Origin: Hymenobacter tibetensis
Lineage (GTDB): Bacteria; Bacteroidota; Bacteroidia; Cytophagales; Hymenobacteraceae
Reading direction: 5' to 3'
Assembly: GCF_022827545.1 (NCBI RefSeq)
Contig: NZ_CP094669.1
Location: 633,001 to 697,000 of the forward strand
DNA: 64,000 nt
The translations under genes and the position numbers were made by a program. Of the stretch, positions 16,400-26,298 are shown in pieces (the first letter of the stretch is position 1; each line of letters starts with the position of its first letter). The notes beneath the pieces were generated by a model. It had not been told where the DNA came from, ran no database searches, and was given only the letters and a program-made list of their open reading frames with translations.

Positions 16400-18763
16400 A
16401 TGCGTTTCATTTTCGTATTTTTTCTGGCGCTGCTCCTCACCACTGCAGCAAATGCGCAAGGCCTGAATCAGACCATCCGGGGCCGTATTCTCGACCGAGA
16501 GTCGCAGCAGCCGTTGGTGGGCGCTACGGTGGTAGTGCTTGACCTAGCTACACCGCTGGCTGCTACCGCCGATGCCACGGGTACTTTCAAGCTAGAGAAG
16601 GTGCCAGTAGGCCGCCACACGCTCAAGGTCAGCTTCATCGGCTACGAAGAGCAAACCATTCCGGAACTACTGCTGGGTTCGGGTAAGGAGTTGGTGCTCA
16701 ACCTTGGCCTGACGGAGTCCTTCACCAGCCTCACGGAAGTAACTGTTACAGGCGAGCGGGAAAAAGGCACTGCTCGCAACGAAATGGCTACTGTCTCGGC
16801 CCGCTCCATTTCGGTGGAAGAAAGCAAGCGCTATGCGGCCAGCCTTTCTGATCCGGCGCGTACGGCCCAAACGCTGGCGGGCGTGTCTGGCACATCGAGC
16901 GGCGACTTAAACAATGAAATTGTGGTGCGCGGCAACTCGCCGCGGGGGCTGCTCTGGCGCATAGAAGGCGTGGAAGCTCCCAACCCCAACCACTTCTCGG
17001 ATGCCGGGGCCAGCGGGGGCGCCGTGAGCGTGCTCAGCACCAATGTGCTCAGCAACTCCGATTTCTTTACGGCTGCTTTTCCGGCCGAGTACGGCAATGC
17101 TCTCTCAGGAGTATTTGATGTGAAGCTGCGGACTGGCAACAACGAAAAGCGTGAATATGCCTTTCAGGCTGGGGTATTGGGTGTTGAAGCTGCCGCGGAA
17201 GGTCCGTTGAGTGCGCGTTCGAAAGGCTCGTACCTGCTAAACTATCGGTATTCCTCGCTGGCTTTGCTCAACAACCTAGGGCTCGACGTGACGGGTAATG
17301 GCGGCGTGCCCAAGTACCAAGACCTCGCCTTCAAACTCAACCTGCCGCTTGGGCGCCACAACCTTGTGCTGTGGGGCATTGGGGGCCTGAGCAGTAGCAG
17401 CTCCCGTGCCACCCGCGACTCTTCGCAGTGGGAGCGGTATTATGAGCGGTTCGATGACCGTTCCTCGTCGGATGTGGCCGTAGGCGGGCTCACGTACACC
17501 CATTCTCTCAACGACCACGCCTACATCGAAACGGCACTTACGGCCTCGGGCGACCGACATGCCTATCAGGCCTACGAGTTGTCGGAGAGCTATAATCGGG
17601 TGCTCGATACAGAGCAGCGCTACGAAAACACTGCCCTGCGTGCATCGGTGCTTTACAACCATAAAATCAACGCCCACCACACAGTACGGACGGGTGCTGT
17701 TCTTAGCCGGTTGGGCTTCACGGCCGACAATGGCTTCCGCGACGATGACTATGGCGGCCAGTACGTTCAGTTCTTGCAGGGTACGGGGCATGCCACCACC
17801 ACGCAGCTATATAGCCAGTGGAAATACCGCGCCACCGAACAGCTCACCTTTACCAGCGGCGTACATTTTCTGCATTTCAGTTTGAATGGCAACGCGGCAG
17901 TGGAGCCGCGTGCGGGTGCGAGGTGGGCTTTCGCGCCGAGGCAGTCGTTGTCAGCGGGCGTGGGGCTGCACAGTCGCTTGGAAGCGCCTTTCTCTTATTA
18001 CACCCGTGTACCAAACACTACCGGCGGCTACACCGAACCCAACCGCAACCTGGGGCTGGCGCGCGCCGTGCACTATGTGCTCAGCTACGACAACCAACTG
18101 CGCGAGGACCTACGTCTGCGGGTGGAGCCCTACTATCAATACCTGTACAACGTGGCCATTAGCCCGGACCGCGCAAGCACCTTTGCGGCTCTTAACTATG
18201 GCGGTGGGGCACCCTCGGAAGCACTGGTGGCTCGTGGCTTGGGTCAGAACTACGGTTTGGATGTAACGCTCGAAAAGTTCTTTACCAGCCAGAATTACTT
18301 CCAGCTCACCGGCTCGCTCTACGACTCTCGCTACCGTGCCATTGATGGCAAATGGCGCAACACCCGCTACAATGGCAACTTCGTGGCTAATGCTTTGGGT
18401 GGGCGCGAATTCAAGGTGGGCCGCGCCAACAACAACTTGGTGGGGCTGAACCTGCGCTTACTTTGGGCTGGTGGCAACCGCTATACTCCCATCGATTTGG
18501 CTGCCTCTCGTCAAGCCGGCTATGGTGTCACCCTTGAAGATGAAGCGTGGTCCGAACAGGGGCCCTCGTACTTCCGCTTAGATGTGCGCGCTAGCTACCG
18601 CAAGAACCGGCCGCACGCCTCGCACATTATCTCCCTGGACCTACAAAACGCTACCAACAACCAGAACATCTTCGGCCGCTTCTACGACCGGTATTCCCAA
18701 CAACTCGAAACATCGTACCAAACCTCTCTGGTGCCATTCCTGAACTACCGAGTGGAGTTCTGA
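16400..18763 (+). CDS. TonB-dependent receptor with carboxypeptidase-regulatory-like N-terminus
   Basis: A 787-residue outer-membrane receptor. A signal peptide ends ...ANAQG, and a carboxypeptidase-regulatory-like domain (about 20-110) holds RGRILDRESQQPLVGATVVV and KVPVGRHTLKVSFIGYE. The plug domain follows, with VTVTGEREKGTARN, NEIVVRGNSPRGLLWRIEGV and DFFTAAFPAEYGNALSGVFD. The rest is a 22-strand barrel ending NYRVEF, with the C-terminal Phe of outer-membrane proteins. The ligand is unknown. There is no STN domain on this protein; the neighbouring gene upstream has one. I take the ATG at 16400 because the signal peptide begins there. It ends the sigma/FecR block and faces the convergent hydrolase gene. 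Confidence 0.93.
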   Translation: MRFIFVFFLALLLTTAANAQGLNQTIRGRILDRESQQPLVGATVVVLDLATPLAATADATGTFKLEKVPVGRHTLKVSFIGYEEQTIPELLLGSGKELVLNLGLTESFTSLTEVTVTGEREKGTARNEMATVSARSISVEESKRYAASLSDPARTAQTLAGVSGTSSGDLNNEIVVRGNSPRGLLWRIEGVEAPNPNHFSDAGASGGAVSVLSTNVLSNSDFFTAAFPAEYGNALSGVFDVKLRTGNNEKREYAFQAGVLGVEAAAEGPLSARSKGSYLLNYRYSSLALLNNLGLDVTGNGGVPKYQDLAFKLNLPLGRHNLVLWGIGGLSSSSSRATRDSSQWERYYERFDDRSSSDVAVGGLTYTHSLNDHAYIETALTASGDRHAYQAYELSESYNRVLDTEQRYENTALRASVLYNHKINAHHTVRTGAVLSRLGFTADNGFRDDDYGGQYVQFLQGTGHATTTQLYSQWKYRATEQLTFTSGVHFLHFSLNGNAAVEPRAGARWAFAPRQSLSAGVGLHSRLEAPFSYYTRVPNTTGGYTEPNRNLGLARAVHYVLSYDNQLREDLRLRVEPYYQYLYNVAISPDRASTFAALNYGGGAPSEALVARGLGQNYGLDVTLEKFFTSQNYFQLTGSLYDSRYRAIDGKWRNTRYNGNFVANALGGREFKVGRANNNLVGLNLRLLWAGGNRYTPIDLAASRQAGYGVTLEDEAWSEQGPSYFRLDVRASYRKNRPHASHIISLDLQNATNNQNIFGRFYDRYSQQLETSYQTSLVPFLNYRVEF

Positions 18764-18821
18764 GCCCGCACGCATCCTTTATCATTCAAGCTGACCCCAA
18801 GAACTATAGCTACGATATAGG

Positions 18822-18906
18822 GTAACCACCAAGGCTCTTGGTTATCAGCGCAGTTATCCACATGATGTGGATAACTGCGCTGATAACCAAGAGCCTTGGT
18901 GGTTAC
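18822..18906. repeat. 85-bp near-perfect palindrome with two head-to-head DnaA boxes
   Basis: Two 42-base arms (18822-18863 and 18865-18906) are exact reverse complements around a single base at 18864. At the centre, TTATCCACA (18854-18862) and TGTGGATAA (18866-18874) are both perfect DnaA boxes in inverted orientation, 3 bases apart. It lies between two convergent genes, so it may act as a transcription terminator, but it has no clear T-run. Cruciform formation in DNA or a DnaA-binding role is possible. Confidence 0.85.
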
Positions 18907-18991
18907 TAAAAGGAAAATTGCTTGTAACGATTTGTCTTGCTTGGTGTTCAGCGCTGGTTGTCAGGTAGTTTGACTACTGAATAGCCGGGCC

Positions 18992-20473
18992 TTAACGGCT
19001 TGCTGCAGGGCTAGAGCCTTGGGTACTGCGCTCTTGCTTGCTTGCCTTTGTGTGCGCAGCCCGCTTCACTGTTGTTGGTTCAATGCTAGTTTGAGTGGTT
19101 TGGGCAGCTATCCAAGAGCGCATCACGTCTAGCGCCTTAGGCGAAAAGGTAGGTTGCTGCTCTCCATTAACTATGGCCCATTCTTCTGAAAGAGGCTGCA
19201 GCCAGTGGTTGACTCCTGCCAGCTTCTGGGTCTTTACGCTCTTGCTGTTACGCAAGCCACGCCGCAGCATAGACAGGTTGCCCGAGGCCTCCACTTGCAA
19301 ATCAAGCGCACCGTTGAGTGCTAATACTGGGCATTTCACTTTGTGCAATTCACGGGCTGGCTCGAAGTCAATGAAATAACGGGACCAAGGCGACGTGAGT
19401 TGAATAGCGCGGGCCCGGGCCATATGGGGGTCGAGGTCGGTATTGCTGTTGCGCAGTGTGCCAGCCACCTTGCCGCGAGCTTGCGCGTCGTTGGGCGTTT
19501 GCCGGATTATGTCAATCATCTCCACATGCAAAGCCAACGCAGCTTTTACTTGTGCTGGGGAGGCCCCAATCAGGCGCATGATTTCCAACTGTTGCTGCAC
19601 CAAAACATGACGCCCAGGCAACCCGTAGCCCGCCAGTGAAACTACAAAGGCTGGCGTTGCAGCATTTGCGTCGGCAGCAGCCAGCAGCGCTACATTGGCT
19701 CCTTCTCCATGACCGATAAAGCCTATCTCTTGCGGATTGATCAAGTCACGGGTACGTAAGAAGCTCATGGCAGCTTGCGCATCACTTACCATATCAATGG
19801 TAGTGGTGTTGAAATAGCTGCCCTGTGACTTGCCCACTCCCCGGTCATCGAAGCGCAGTACGGCCGTTCCGCGGCGGGTCAAGTAATCAGCAAGAATGCT
19901 GAACATGCGGTATTCCTGTTCGCCAGCGTCACGGTCTTGGGGGCCGGAATCAGAAAGCAGGACTACGGCCGGGAAAGGACCCGGTCCGGCTGGTACTGTC
20001 AGGGTACCTGAGAGGCGCAGCTTGGCGCTGGGGTTGGTGAAGCTTACCTCGTCTTCGCGGTAGGGTGGAGTCAGGCGAACTTTGCCTGATGCTGTGGCAG
20101 CCGAGCTGGCACGCTGCATCTCTAGCGTCCCCGAAAGACCGGGCTGTTTCCAAAAACCCGAAAGTACGGCGCCATCTTTTAGCACCTTGCCCTTAAAGCT
20201 ACTGCCCGCCTGCTCGATTTGCAGGGTGAGGTCACTACCTTTCAACACTACTTCAACGGGCATCCGGTAGATGCGCTGCTGAGGTACGTCGAGAGCTGCA
20301 TAGTAAGTGCCGTTTGTGAGGGGCACGATGGTAACGATAAGCTCCAATGTGCCGCCAGGTACTTTTAGAGGCCCCCGCCATTGCCCGTTCAGAGTAGGTG
20401 GGGTAGCGGCTACTGAGGAGAAGGCTGCCAGTATAAGCCAGAGGAATATAAGAATGTGTAAACTTTTCTTCAT
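18992..20473 (-). CDS. Alpha/beta hydrolase-fold protein lacking the nucleophilic Ser
   Basis: A 493-residue exported protein (signal peptide about 1-23). The N-terminal part (30-120) is a beta-rich domain common in secreted hydrolases of this group. The alpha/beta hydrolase core (about 150-440) has GPQDRDAG and RGVGKSQG. The nucleophile elbow reads G254-H-G-E-G258: glycine stands where serine is expected (GxSxG). The acid and base are present as Asp390 (LNGALDLQV) and His422 (GVNHW). It may therefore be an inactive or altered enzyme, provided the base calls at 19706-19708 are right. The C-terminal 60 residues are Thr/Ser/Lys-rich. It is convergent with the TonB receptor gene. Confidence 0.88.
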   Translation of the reverse strand: MKKSLHILIFLWLILAAFSSVAATPPTLNGQWRGPLKVPGGTLELIVTIVPLTNGTYYAALDVPQQRIYRMPVEVVLKGSDLTLQIEQAGSSFKGKVLKDGAVLSGFWKQPGLSGTLEMQRASSAATASGKVRLTPPYREDEVSFTNPSAKLRLSGTLTVPAGPGPFPAVVLLSDSGPQDRDAGEQEYRMFSILADYLTRRGTAVLRFDDRGVGKSQGSYFNTTTIDMVSDAQAAMSFLRTRDLINPQEIGFIGHGEGANVALLAAADANAATPAFVVSLAGYGLPGRHVLVQQQLEIMRLIGASPAQVKAALALHVEMIDIIRQTPNDAQARGKVAGTLRNSNTDLDPHMARARAIQLTSPWSRYFIDFEPARELHKVKCPVLALNGALDLQVEASGNLSMLRRGLRNSKSVKTQKLAGVNHWLQPLSEEWAIVNGEQQPTFSPKALDVMRSWIAAQTTQTSIEPTTVKRAAHTKASKQERSTQGSSPAASR

Positions 20474-20688
20474 AAAGTTTTATAGAACAGAGCACAGGGG
20501 GCTATAGGGGGCTTTTTAAAGCCGAAAATTACCAAAATTACCGCAGTGTACCGTCGATTATTTGCTAGAATAGTTAAATGTTATTTGATAAGTGCAGTAT
20601 ACGCGTTTCGGTGAGTTTGTAAGCTGGTCTGTAGTTCATTGAAACTTAACGCTTACATTAGGAGGCGTAGTAACTTCCGCATTTATGT

Positions 20689-21378
20689 ATGCTTAAGCGA
20701 AAATTTCTGCTGTTGAGTGCCGCCTTGCTGCTCATAGTACTTGGCTGGCGGACCTCCTATCAAACGGCTGTACCGCCTATTAACCCGGGGCAGTGGAAAG
20801 ACGAGCTACGAGCATTTACGCAACAGGATAGGCTGATTAAGCCACCTGCAGCACCGCTGCTGTTTTATGGTAGCTCCTCTATTAGGATGTGGAAAACACT
20901 GGCCGCTGATTTCGCGGGTAAACCCGTTTTGAATCGGGGGTTCGGGGGGTCTCGTTTCCCCGATGCCATCTATTTCTTCGATACGCTGGTTGTGCGCTAC
21001 CAGCCGCGGCAGGTAATCCTATACGAAGGCGACAACGACATTGCAGCTGGTGCCACCCCAGCACAAGTATTCGAGTCGTTTCAGCAGTTCGAGAAACTTA
21101 TGCGTCAGAAGCTGCCCAATACAGAACTGCTCTTTCTGTCTATCAAGCCTAGCCTGGCCCGGTGGAAGCTAGACCCTGAAATACGCGAGGCGAACACGCT
21201 TATCCGGAAGTATATCGAGGCCCATCCGCAGCAACTGCGTTTTGTGGATGTAGGCTCTCCTATGCTGGGTTCTGATAGAAAGCCCCGCCCCGAACTGTAT
21301 GTGGAGGACGGCCTGCACATGACCCATGCCGGCTACAAAATTTGGACGCGGGTGCTGGCTCCTTATTTGGCGAAATAG
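20689..21378 (+). CDS. SGNH/GDSL-family hydrolase
   Basis: A 229-residue esterase-like protein with an N-terminal membrane/signal segment (MLKRKFLLLSAALLLIVLGW). The SGNH blocks are visible: Ser62 in FYGSSSIRMW, the Gly of NRGFGGSR (about 83-89), Asn116 in EGDNDI, and Asp207 with His210 in DGLHMTHAGY. All four catalytic elements are intact, so hydrolysis of an ester on a lipid, sugar or acylated glycan is likely; the substrate is unknown. It probably acts in the periplasm or at the cell surface. It is divergent from the hydrolase gene, 215 bp away. Confidence 0.9.
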   Translation: MLKRKFLLLSAALLLIVLGWRTSYQTAVPPINPGQWKDELRAFTQQDRLIKPPAAPLLFYGSSSIRMWKTLAADFAGKPVLNRGFGGSRFPDAIYFFDTLVVRYQPRQVILYEGDNDIAAGATPAQVFESFQQFEKLMRQKLPNTELLFLSIKPSLARWKLDPEIREANTLIRKYIEAHPQQLRFVDVGSPMLGSDRKPRPELYVEDGLHMTHAGYKIWTRVLAPYLAK

Positions 21379-21464
21379 CAGAAAAGTAAAAGCCGAGTTA
21401 GCAAGCACGAAACGACCACCAAAGGTCCAGTGGCTGCACTCATACTCCTATATACAAGCAGGCA

Positions 21465-21968
21465 TCAGACAGGAGGGAGGCAATGCGTGGGGTTGTGGGG
21501 GCAGAGGGCTAGGCGTGTACAGACGGCTTCGGCACGAGTTACCTTTTGTTGGTCGGTGGGGGCAGAGGCTACCCAGGCCACCCAGGCGTGTTGTGCTGAC
21601 AACGGCAGCTGCTTATAGCTTTCCAGGGCGCCGGCAACCCCAGCCAAACATTCCTCGAAATCATCAGTGGATACGAGCAGAGGGGCATCTTCCTCCGCGT
21701 GGAAAAGTACGAGCCTAACTGTATCACCTGCCTGCTTGCCCAACTGGTTGCGAAGGGCGGCATTCACTGGCAAAAACAACCGTCCTTGCCCCATCGACAT
21801 TAGGTGAAGGTTTTCAAGCGCGAGGTCATCGATGCTCCCACTGACCCGCATTTTGTTGAAGTACGTGTTGGGTGCGGTTACCTGTGTGGGTAGAGGAGCA
21901 TAAGTCCAGCCGCCTTTGCCAGAAAACTTAGCCAGCGTCACGAGTGCGTTCAGGAGTTGAATAGGCAT
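21465..21968 (-). CDS. DUF1905 / YdeI-OmpD-associated family protein
   Basis: A 167-residue cytoplasmic protein. The N-terminal half (MPIQLLNALVTLAKFSGKGG, then WTYAPLPTQVTAPN) and LFLPVNAALRNQLGKQAGD match DUF1905, a beta-barrel domain. The C-terminal part, FEECLAGVAGALESYKQLPL followed by AWVASAPTDQQKVTRAEAV, resembles the YdeI/OmpD-associated domain. The biochemical role is unknown. I start at the ATG 21968 because the upstream extension to 22004 is not family-like. Its start is close to that of divergent uvrA. The tail LCPHNPTHCLPPV looks like an uncommon extension past the family's usual end. Confidence 0.8.
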   Translation of the reverse strand: MPIQLLNALVTLAKFSGKGGWTYAPLPTQVTAPNTYFNKMRVSGSIDDLALENLHLMSMGQGRLFLPVNAALRNQLGKQAGDTVRLVLFHAEEDAPLLVSTDDFEECLAGVAGALESYKQLPLSAQHAWVAWVASAPTDQQKVTRAEAVCTRLALCPHNPTHCLPPV

Positions 21969-22106
21969 AATAGGGAGGTGAGCAGCCGTTGTACTGCAGA
22001 CCAAAAGATAAAGAAGTTAGCAGCAGCTAACCCTATGCCGTACCTTCGCGCAGGCAAACCGCACTGCTTGGAAACCAAACCCCCGGTTGCGGCTGTTACC
22101 CCGTCT

Positions 22107-24944
22107 ATGGCCGAAAATTCCGCTTTGCAGATGGCCGCTCCGGCGGCCGACCCGATTGATCAGCTCGATCCGCGCGAGTACATCCTCATAAAGAATGCCC
22201 GGGTTCATAATCTGAAGAACCTGAGCGTCGCGCTGCCGCGCAATAAATTTATTGTTGTCACTGGCCTGTCAGGCTCGGGCAAATCATCGTTGGCCTTCGA
22301 CACGCTGTATGCCGAAGGGCAGCGGATGTACGTGGAAAGCCTGAGCAGCTACGCCCGCCAGTTCCTGGGCCGGATGGACAAACCGGATGTGGATTACATC
22401 CGGGGCATTTCGCCGGCTATTGCTATCGAGCAGAAGGTAAGCATCAAGAATAACCGCTCGACCGTTGGCACCAGCACCGAAATCTACGATTACCTGAAGC
22501 TGCTGTTTGCCCGTGTAGGCCGCACGTACTCCCCCGTCAGTGGGGAGCAGGTACGCAAAGACAACGTGGCCGATGTAGTGGATTACCTCATGCAGCTGCC
22601 CGCCGATACGCGCGTGATGCTGCTGGCACCTCTGTTCCGTTCCGAAGACAATCGGCCGATGAGCAAGGAGCTGGATCTGCTGCTGCAAAAGGGCTACAGC
22701 CGGGTGGTGGTCAACAACGAAACCGCCTTCATTGAGGAGCTCATCGCCGAAGGCCAGCCCGAGGTGAAAGGGGAGGTGTTCATTATGATAGACCGCGCCG
22801 TTATTCACCCCGGCGACGAGGACTTGACGTTCCGGCTTTCCGACTCGGTGCAAACGGCTTTCTTCGAGGGCCACGGTACGTGCATTGTGAAGCTGGACGA
22901 CGAAACTCGCACCTTCTCCGACCGGTTCGAGCTGGATGGGTTGGTGTTCGAGGAGCCTAGTGTCAACTTCTTCTCCTTCAACAACCCGTACGGGGCCTGC
23001 CAGACCTGCGAGGGATTCGGCTCAGTGCTCGGTATTGATGAGGACTTGGTAATCCCCGACAAGAGCCTGACGGTGTACGAAGGAGCTATTGCGCCCTGGC
23101 GTACCGACAAGCAGAGCGAGTGGCTGAAGCCGCTGCTTAAAAATGGGATTCGATTCGATTTTCCGATCCACCGTCCTTACAATGAGCTAAGCGAAGCCGA
23201 GCGCACCTTGCTCTGGAAAGGCAACAAGTACTTCGACGGCCTCGACGACTACTTTAAGTGGGTGGCCACCCAAACACACAAAATCCAGTACCGCGTGCTG
23301 CAAAGCCGCTACCGGGGTCGCACTACCTGCCCCGATTGCCGAGGCACGCGGCTGCGCAAGGATGCGCAATACGTGAAAATCACGGGTCAAAGCATCACTG
23401 ACCTAGTGTTGTTGCCCGTGAGCCGGGCGCTGGAGTTTTTCCAGAACATGAACCTGGACGAGCACGACGCCAAAGTAGCGGAGCGGCTAGCCACGGAAAT
23501 CACCAACCGCTTAGAATACCTGAACCGGGTTGGGTTGGGCTACCTGACGCTAAACCGACTAAGCAGCACGCTGTCGGGTGGGGAAAGCCAGCGGATTTCG
23601 TTGGCTACCTCGCTGGGTTCGGCGCTGGTCGGCTCGATGTATATTCTCGATGAGCCCAGCATTGGCTTGCACCCCAAAGACGCCGAGCAACTGATTGGTG
23701 TACTGCGTTCCTTGCAGCAACTCGGCAACACCGTTATTGTGGTAGAGCACGAAGAGAAGATGATGGAAGTGGCCGACCAGATTCTCGATATCGGGCCGGA
23801 AGCGGGTAGCGGCGGTGGCAACCTGATGTTTCAGGGCACTTACGACGAACTGCTGGAGAACACCAACACCTATACCGGCGACTACCTGAGCGGCCGGCGC
23901 GAAGTGTCAGTGCCCACCACGCGCCGCCCCTGGCGCAATGCGCTGGAACTGACAGGCGCGCGTGAAAACAACCTAAAGAATGTGTCGGTGAAGTTTCCGC
24001 TGAACGTGATGACAGTGGTGACCGGCGTATCAGGTTCAGGTAAGTCCACGTTGATACGCCGGATTTTGGCGCCGGCACTGCTCAAGCAGTTGGGAGGCGG
24101 AGCTGGCGAGGCTACGGGCAAGTTCGACCGCCTTACTGGCGTGAACGGGCAGGTGACCCACGTGGAGTTCGTGGACCAGAACCCCATCGGCAAAAGCAGC
24201 CGCTCCAACCCGGTGACCTACGTGAAAGCCTATGACGCTATCCGGAGCCTGTTTGCCGACCAGCCGCTGGCCAAGGCGCGCGGCTTCAAACCTTCGCACT
24301 TCTCGTTCAACATCGACGGGGGCCGCTGTGAGGTGTGCCAGGGCGAAGGGCAGGTGAAGATTGAAATGCAGTTTATGGCCGACATCTACCTGACGTGCGA
24401 AGCCTGCGAGGGCCGCAAGTTCAAGCAGGATATTCTGGACGTAAAATTCCAGGAGAAGGCCATCAACGAAGTGCTGGAAATGACCATTGAGGACAGCATC
24501 ACGTTCTTCAAAGGCCAGCCTAAAATAGTGGAGCGTCTGAAGCCACTCGACGACGTGGGCCTGGGCTATATCCGACTAGGACAGTCAGCTAATACCCTCT
24601 CGGGTGGGGAAGCCCAGCGCGTAAAGCTCGCCTCGTTCCTAACCAAAGGAGCCACGCTGCAAAACGATAAAATCCTGTTCATCTTCGATGAGCCGAGCAC
24701 CGGCTTGCACTTCCACGACATCAACAAGCTGATGCTGGCCCTGAATGCACTGGTGGAACAAGGCAACTCGGTGCTTATCATCGAGCACAACATCGACATT
24801 ATCAAGTGTGCCGATTGGGTGATTGACCTGGGCCCGGAAGGTGGTATCAATGGCGGCCACCTCCTGTTCGAGGGTACACCCGAAGACATGGTGAAGCTCA
24901 AGGATAGCAACCATACCGCCCGGTTCCTGGCCGAGAAACTGTAA
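22107..24944 (+). CDS. uvrA: UvrABC system protein A (excinuclease ATPase)
   Basis: UvrA recognises bulky DNA damage and loads UvrB in nucleotide excision repair. The 945-residue product has two ABC ATPase halves. The first has Walker [10 protein letters not shown], signature LSGGESQR and Walker [12 protein letters not shown]. The second has Walker [10 protein letters not shown], signature LSGGEAQR and Walker [11 protein letters not shown]. The cysteines in [24 protein letters not shown] and CEACEGRK are those of its zinc modules. I chose the ATG at 22107 (MAENSALQ) because the longer frame from 21957 adds a low-quality extension overlapping the divergent gene; ATG 22035 is another option. 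A terminator follows at 24994-25033. Confidence 0.95.
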   Translation: MAENSALQMAAPAADPIDQLDPREYILIKNARVHNLKNLSVALPRNKFIVVTGLSGSGKSSLAFDTLYAEGQRMYVESLSSYARQFLGRMDKPDVDYIRGISPAIAIEQKVSIKNNRSTVGTSTEIYDYLKLLFARVGRTYSPVSGEQVRKDNVADVVDYLMQLPADTRVMLLAPLFRSEDNRPMSKELDLLLQKGYSRVVVNNETAFIEELIAEGQPEVKGEVFIMIDRAVIHPGDEDLTFRLSDSVQTAFFEGHGTCIVKLDDETRTFSDRFELDGLVFEEPSVNFFSFNNPYGACQTCEGFGSVLGIDEDLVIPDKSLTVYEGAIAPWRTDKQSEWLKPLLKNGIRFDFPIHRPYNELSEAERTLLWKGNKYFDGLDDYFKWVATQTHKIQYRVLQSRYRGRTTCPDCRGTRLRKDAQYVKITGQSITDLVLLPVSRALEFFQNMNLDEHDAKVAERLATEITNRLEYLNRVGLGYLTLNRLSSTLSGGESQRISLATSLGSALVGSMYILDEPSIGLHPKDAEQLIGVLRSLQQLGNTVIVVEHEEKMMEVADQILDIGPEAGSGGGNLMFQGTYDELLENTNTYTGDYLSGRREVSVPTTRRPWRNALELTGARENNLKNVSVKFPLNVMTVVTGVSGSGKSTLIRRILAPALLKQLGGGAGEATGKFDRLTGVNGQVTHVEFVDQNPIGKSSRSNPVTYVKAYDAIRSLFADQPLAKARGFKPSHFSFNIDGGRCEVCQGEGQVKIEMQFMADIYLTCEACEGRKFKQDILDVKFQEKAINEVLEMTIEDSITFFKGQPKIVERLKPLDDVGLGYIRLGQSANTLSGGEAQRVKLASFLTKGATLQNDKILFIFDEPSTGLHFHDINKLMLALNALVEQGNSVLIIEHNIDIIKCADWVIDLGPEGGINGGHLLFEGTPEDMVKLKDSNHTARFLAEKL

Positions 24945-24993
24945 GGAATGCTACGCCTCCGCTGAGCCTGTTGTCTCGGAAGCTGGTGAAAAA

Positions 24994-25033
24994 GCAAAAA
25001 GGCCCGAACGAGGAATCGTTCGGGCCTTTTTGC
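24994..25033. terminator. Intrinsic terminator after uvrA
   Basis: Perfect 18-bp stem (24994-25011 with 25016-25033) around a GGAA loop, with A and T runs as part of the arms. It is bidirectional between uvrA and the convergent PepSY gene. Confidence 0.95.
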
Positions 25034-25075
25034 ATTCGCTGAGAATCTTACTTACAAGCTAATCGGCTACTCTGT

Positions 25076-26221
25076 TCAGGCGGTAGCTACTGCTGCTACG
25101 GGCCGGGCTTTGCGCTTGGTCTTGTTGCGCCGGCCCCACCAAATAACGGTGCCCGTAACGGGTAAGCTAGCGGAAATCAAGCTGCCCAAGAAGGCGACAA
25201 TCTTACCGCCAAACCCTAAAATCTGGCCGGTATGGAGGTCATAGTTCATGTCGGAGAACTTGGTGCCGGTACTCTTGGTGGCGTGGAAACGAGACTCCAG
25301 CAACTGGCCCGAAACAGGGTGGAAAGCATATTCGTCGCGGTGGTAGTAGTGCAGGGCTTTCTGGTAGGTCCAGCAATACGCGGGGGTCTTGCCGGTGCCA
25401 GAAGGCCCAATCAGGACCATCTCGTTTGTGGGCGACAGACGGCGCACGTTGCGGTACACAATGTCGGGGAGGGGTTGAACGGCGGCCGGTACAATTTGCA
25501 AGGTATCCAGCTTGGTTTTCATGATCTCCTGCGGAGCCGCTTTGCCACCATCCACCACGAACACAATCGACTCCAGCATCCAGGGGTAAATCATGAACAG
25601 GCCAGACAAGGCCAGCACCATGCCAATGCTGGCCGCGTAGAAGCCCAGCACGTTGTGCAAATCGTAGTTGACGCGGCGCCAGCGTGCGCCCCACTTAATG
25701 GTGAAGCGCTGCTTACGCTCTTGCTTGCGCTTTGGCCACCACAATACCAAGCCAGTGAGCAGCATCACCACAAAAATGGAAATGCTGATGCCAACCACCC
25801 AGGTAGCTACCTCTTCGGGCAGCAGCAGGTGCATATGAATCTCCTGGATGATGGTGAAAAAGTGCGTGCGTAGGTTTTGTTCGTGCAGCACCTGGCCCGT
25901 GTAGGGGTTTAGGTACACCTGAATAGGCAAGCCGGCCTGGTCTATGAAAAACACGGTGGCCGAGCGGTCGGCAGCAAAGTAAGTCACCCAGGAAGTTTCT
26001 GCTTTCACCCCCGGATGGGAAGCCAGCGCGGCGGCCTGCAAGCGTGAGGGCAACACTGGCGCTGTGGCCTGTGCTTCCACTTTGCGCCACGGCTCGGTCA
26101 GGTCCCGGATGTCATCCTGAAACGTGAAAATAGCGCCCGTGATGCTCACGATAAACACCACCAGCCCGGACGCTAGTCCGAGCCAGAGGTGCATTTTGCC
26201 GACGGCTTGCTTGAAAGTCAT
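25076..26221 (-). CDS. PepSY-associated transmembrane protein (iron-regulated type)
   Basis: A 381-residue inner-membrane protein of the PepSY-TM family (PF03929). Four hydrophobic helices are visible, including LASGLVVFIVSITGAIFTF, VVGISISIFVVMLLTGLVLWW, FYAASIGMVLALSGLFMIY and LGSLISASLPVTGTVIWW. Conserved His residues near them (MHLWLGL, IQEIHMHLLLP, YDLHNVLGFYA, YDLHTGQILGF) could ligate haem or metal. Family members often accompany ferric-siderophore receptors and may reduce iron. The ATG at 26221 (MTFKQAVGKMHLWLGL) fits the family; the frame extends to 26293. The receptor gene lies directly upstream on the same strand (77 bp), so one operon is probable. Confidence 0.9.
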   Translation of the reverse strand: MTFKQAVGKMHLWLGLASGLVVFIVSITGAIFTFQDDIRDLTEPWRKVEAQATAPVLPSRLQAAALASHPGVKAETSWVTYFAADRSATVFFIDQAGLPIQVYLNPYTGQVLHEQNLRTHFFTIIQEIHMHLLLPEEVATWVVGISISIFVVMLLTGLVLWWPKRKQERKQRFTIKWGARWRRVNYDLHNVLGFYAASIGMVLALSGLFMIYPWMLESIVFVVDGGKAAPQEIMKTKLDTLQIVPAAVQPLPDIVYRNVRRLSPTNEMVLIGPSGTGKTPAYCWTYQKALHYYHRDEYAFHPVSGQLLESRFHATKSTGTKFSDMNYDLHTGQILGFGGKIVAFLGSLISASLPVTGTVIWWGRRNKTKRKARPVAAVATA

Positions 26222-26298
26222 AGGAAACGGCGAACAGTGTAGTAAGCAGAACGTCATGCTTCGGCCCGCGCAGCATGACGTTCTCTCAAACAAAATTA

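Noticed and set aside
18822..18906. Possibility that the paired DnaA boxes mark the chromosomal origin
   Set aside because: No dnaA, dnaN or other origin-linked genes, no further DnaA-box cluster and no AT-rich unwinding element beside it.
25232..25873. 213-codon plus-strand ORF opposite the PepSY gene
   Set aside because: It is the antisense shadow of a well-supported membrane-protein gene.
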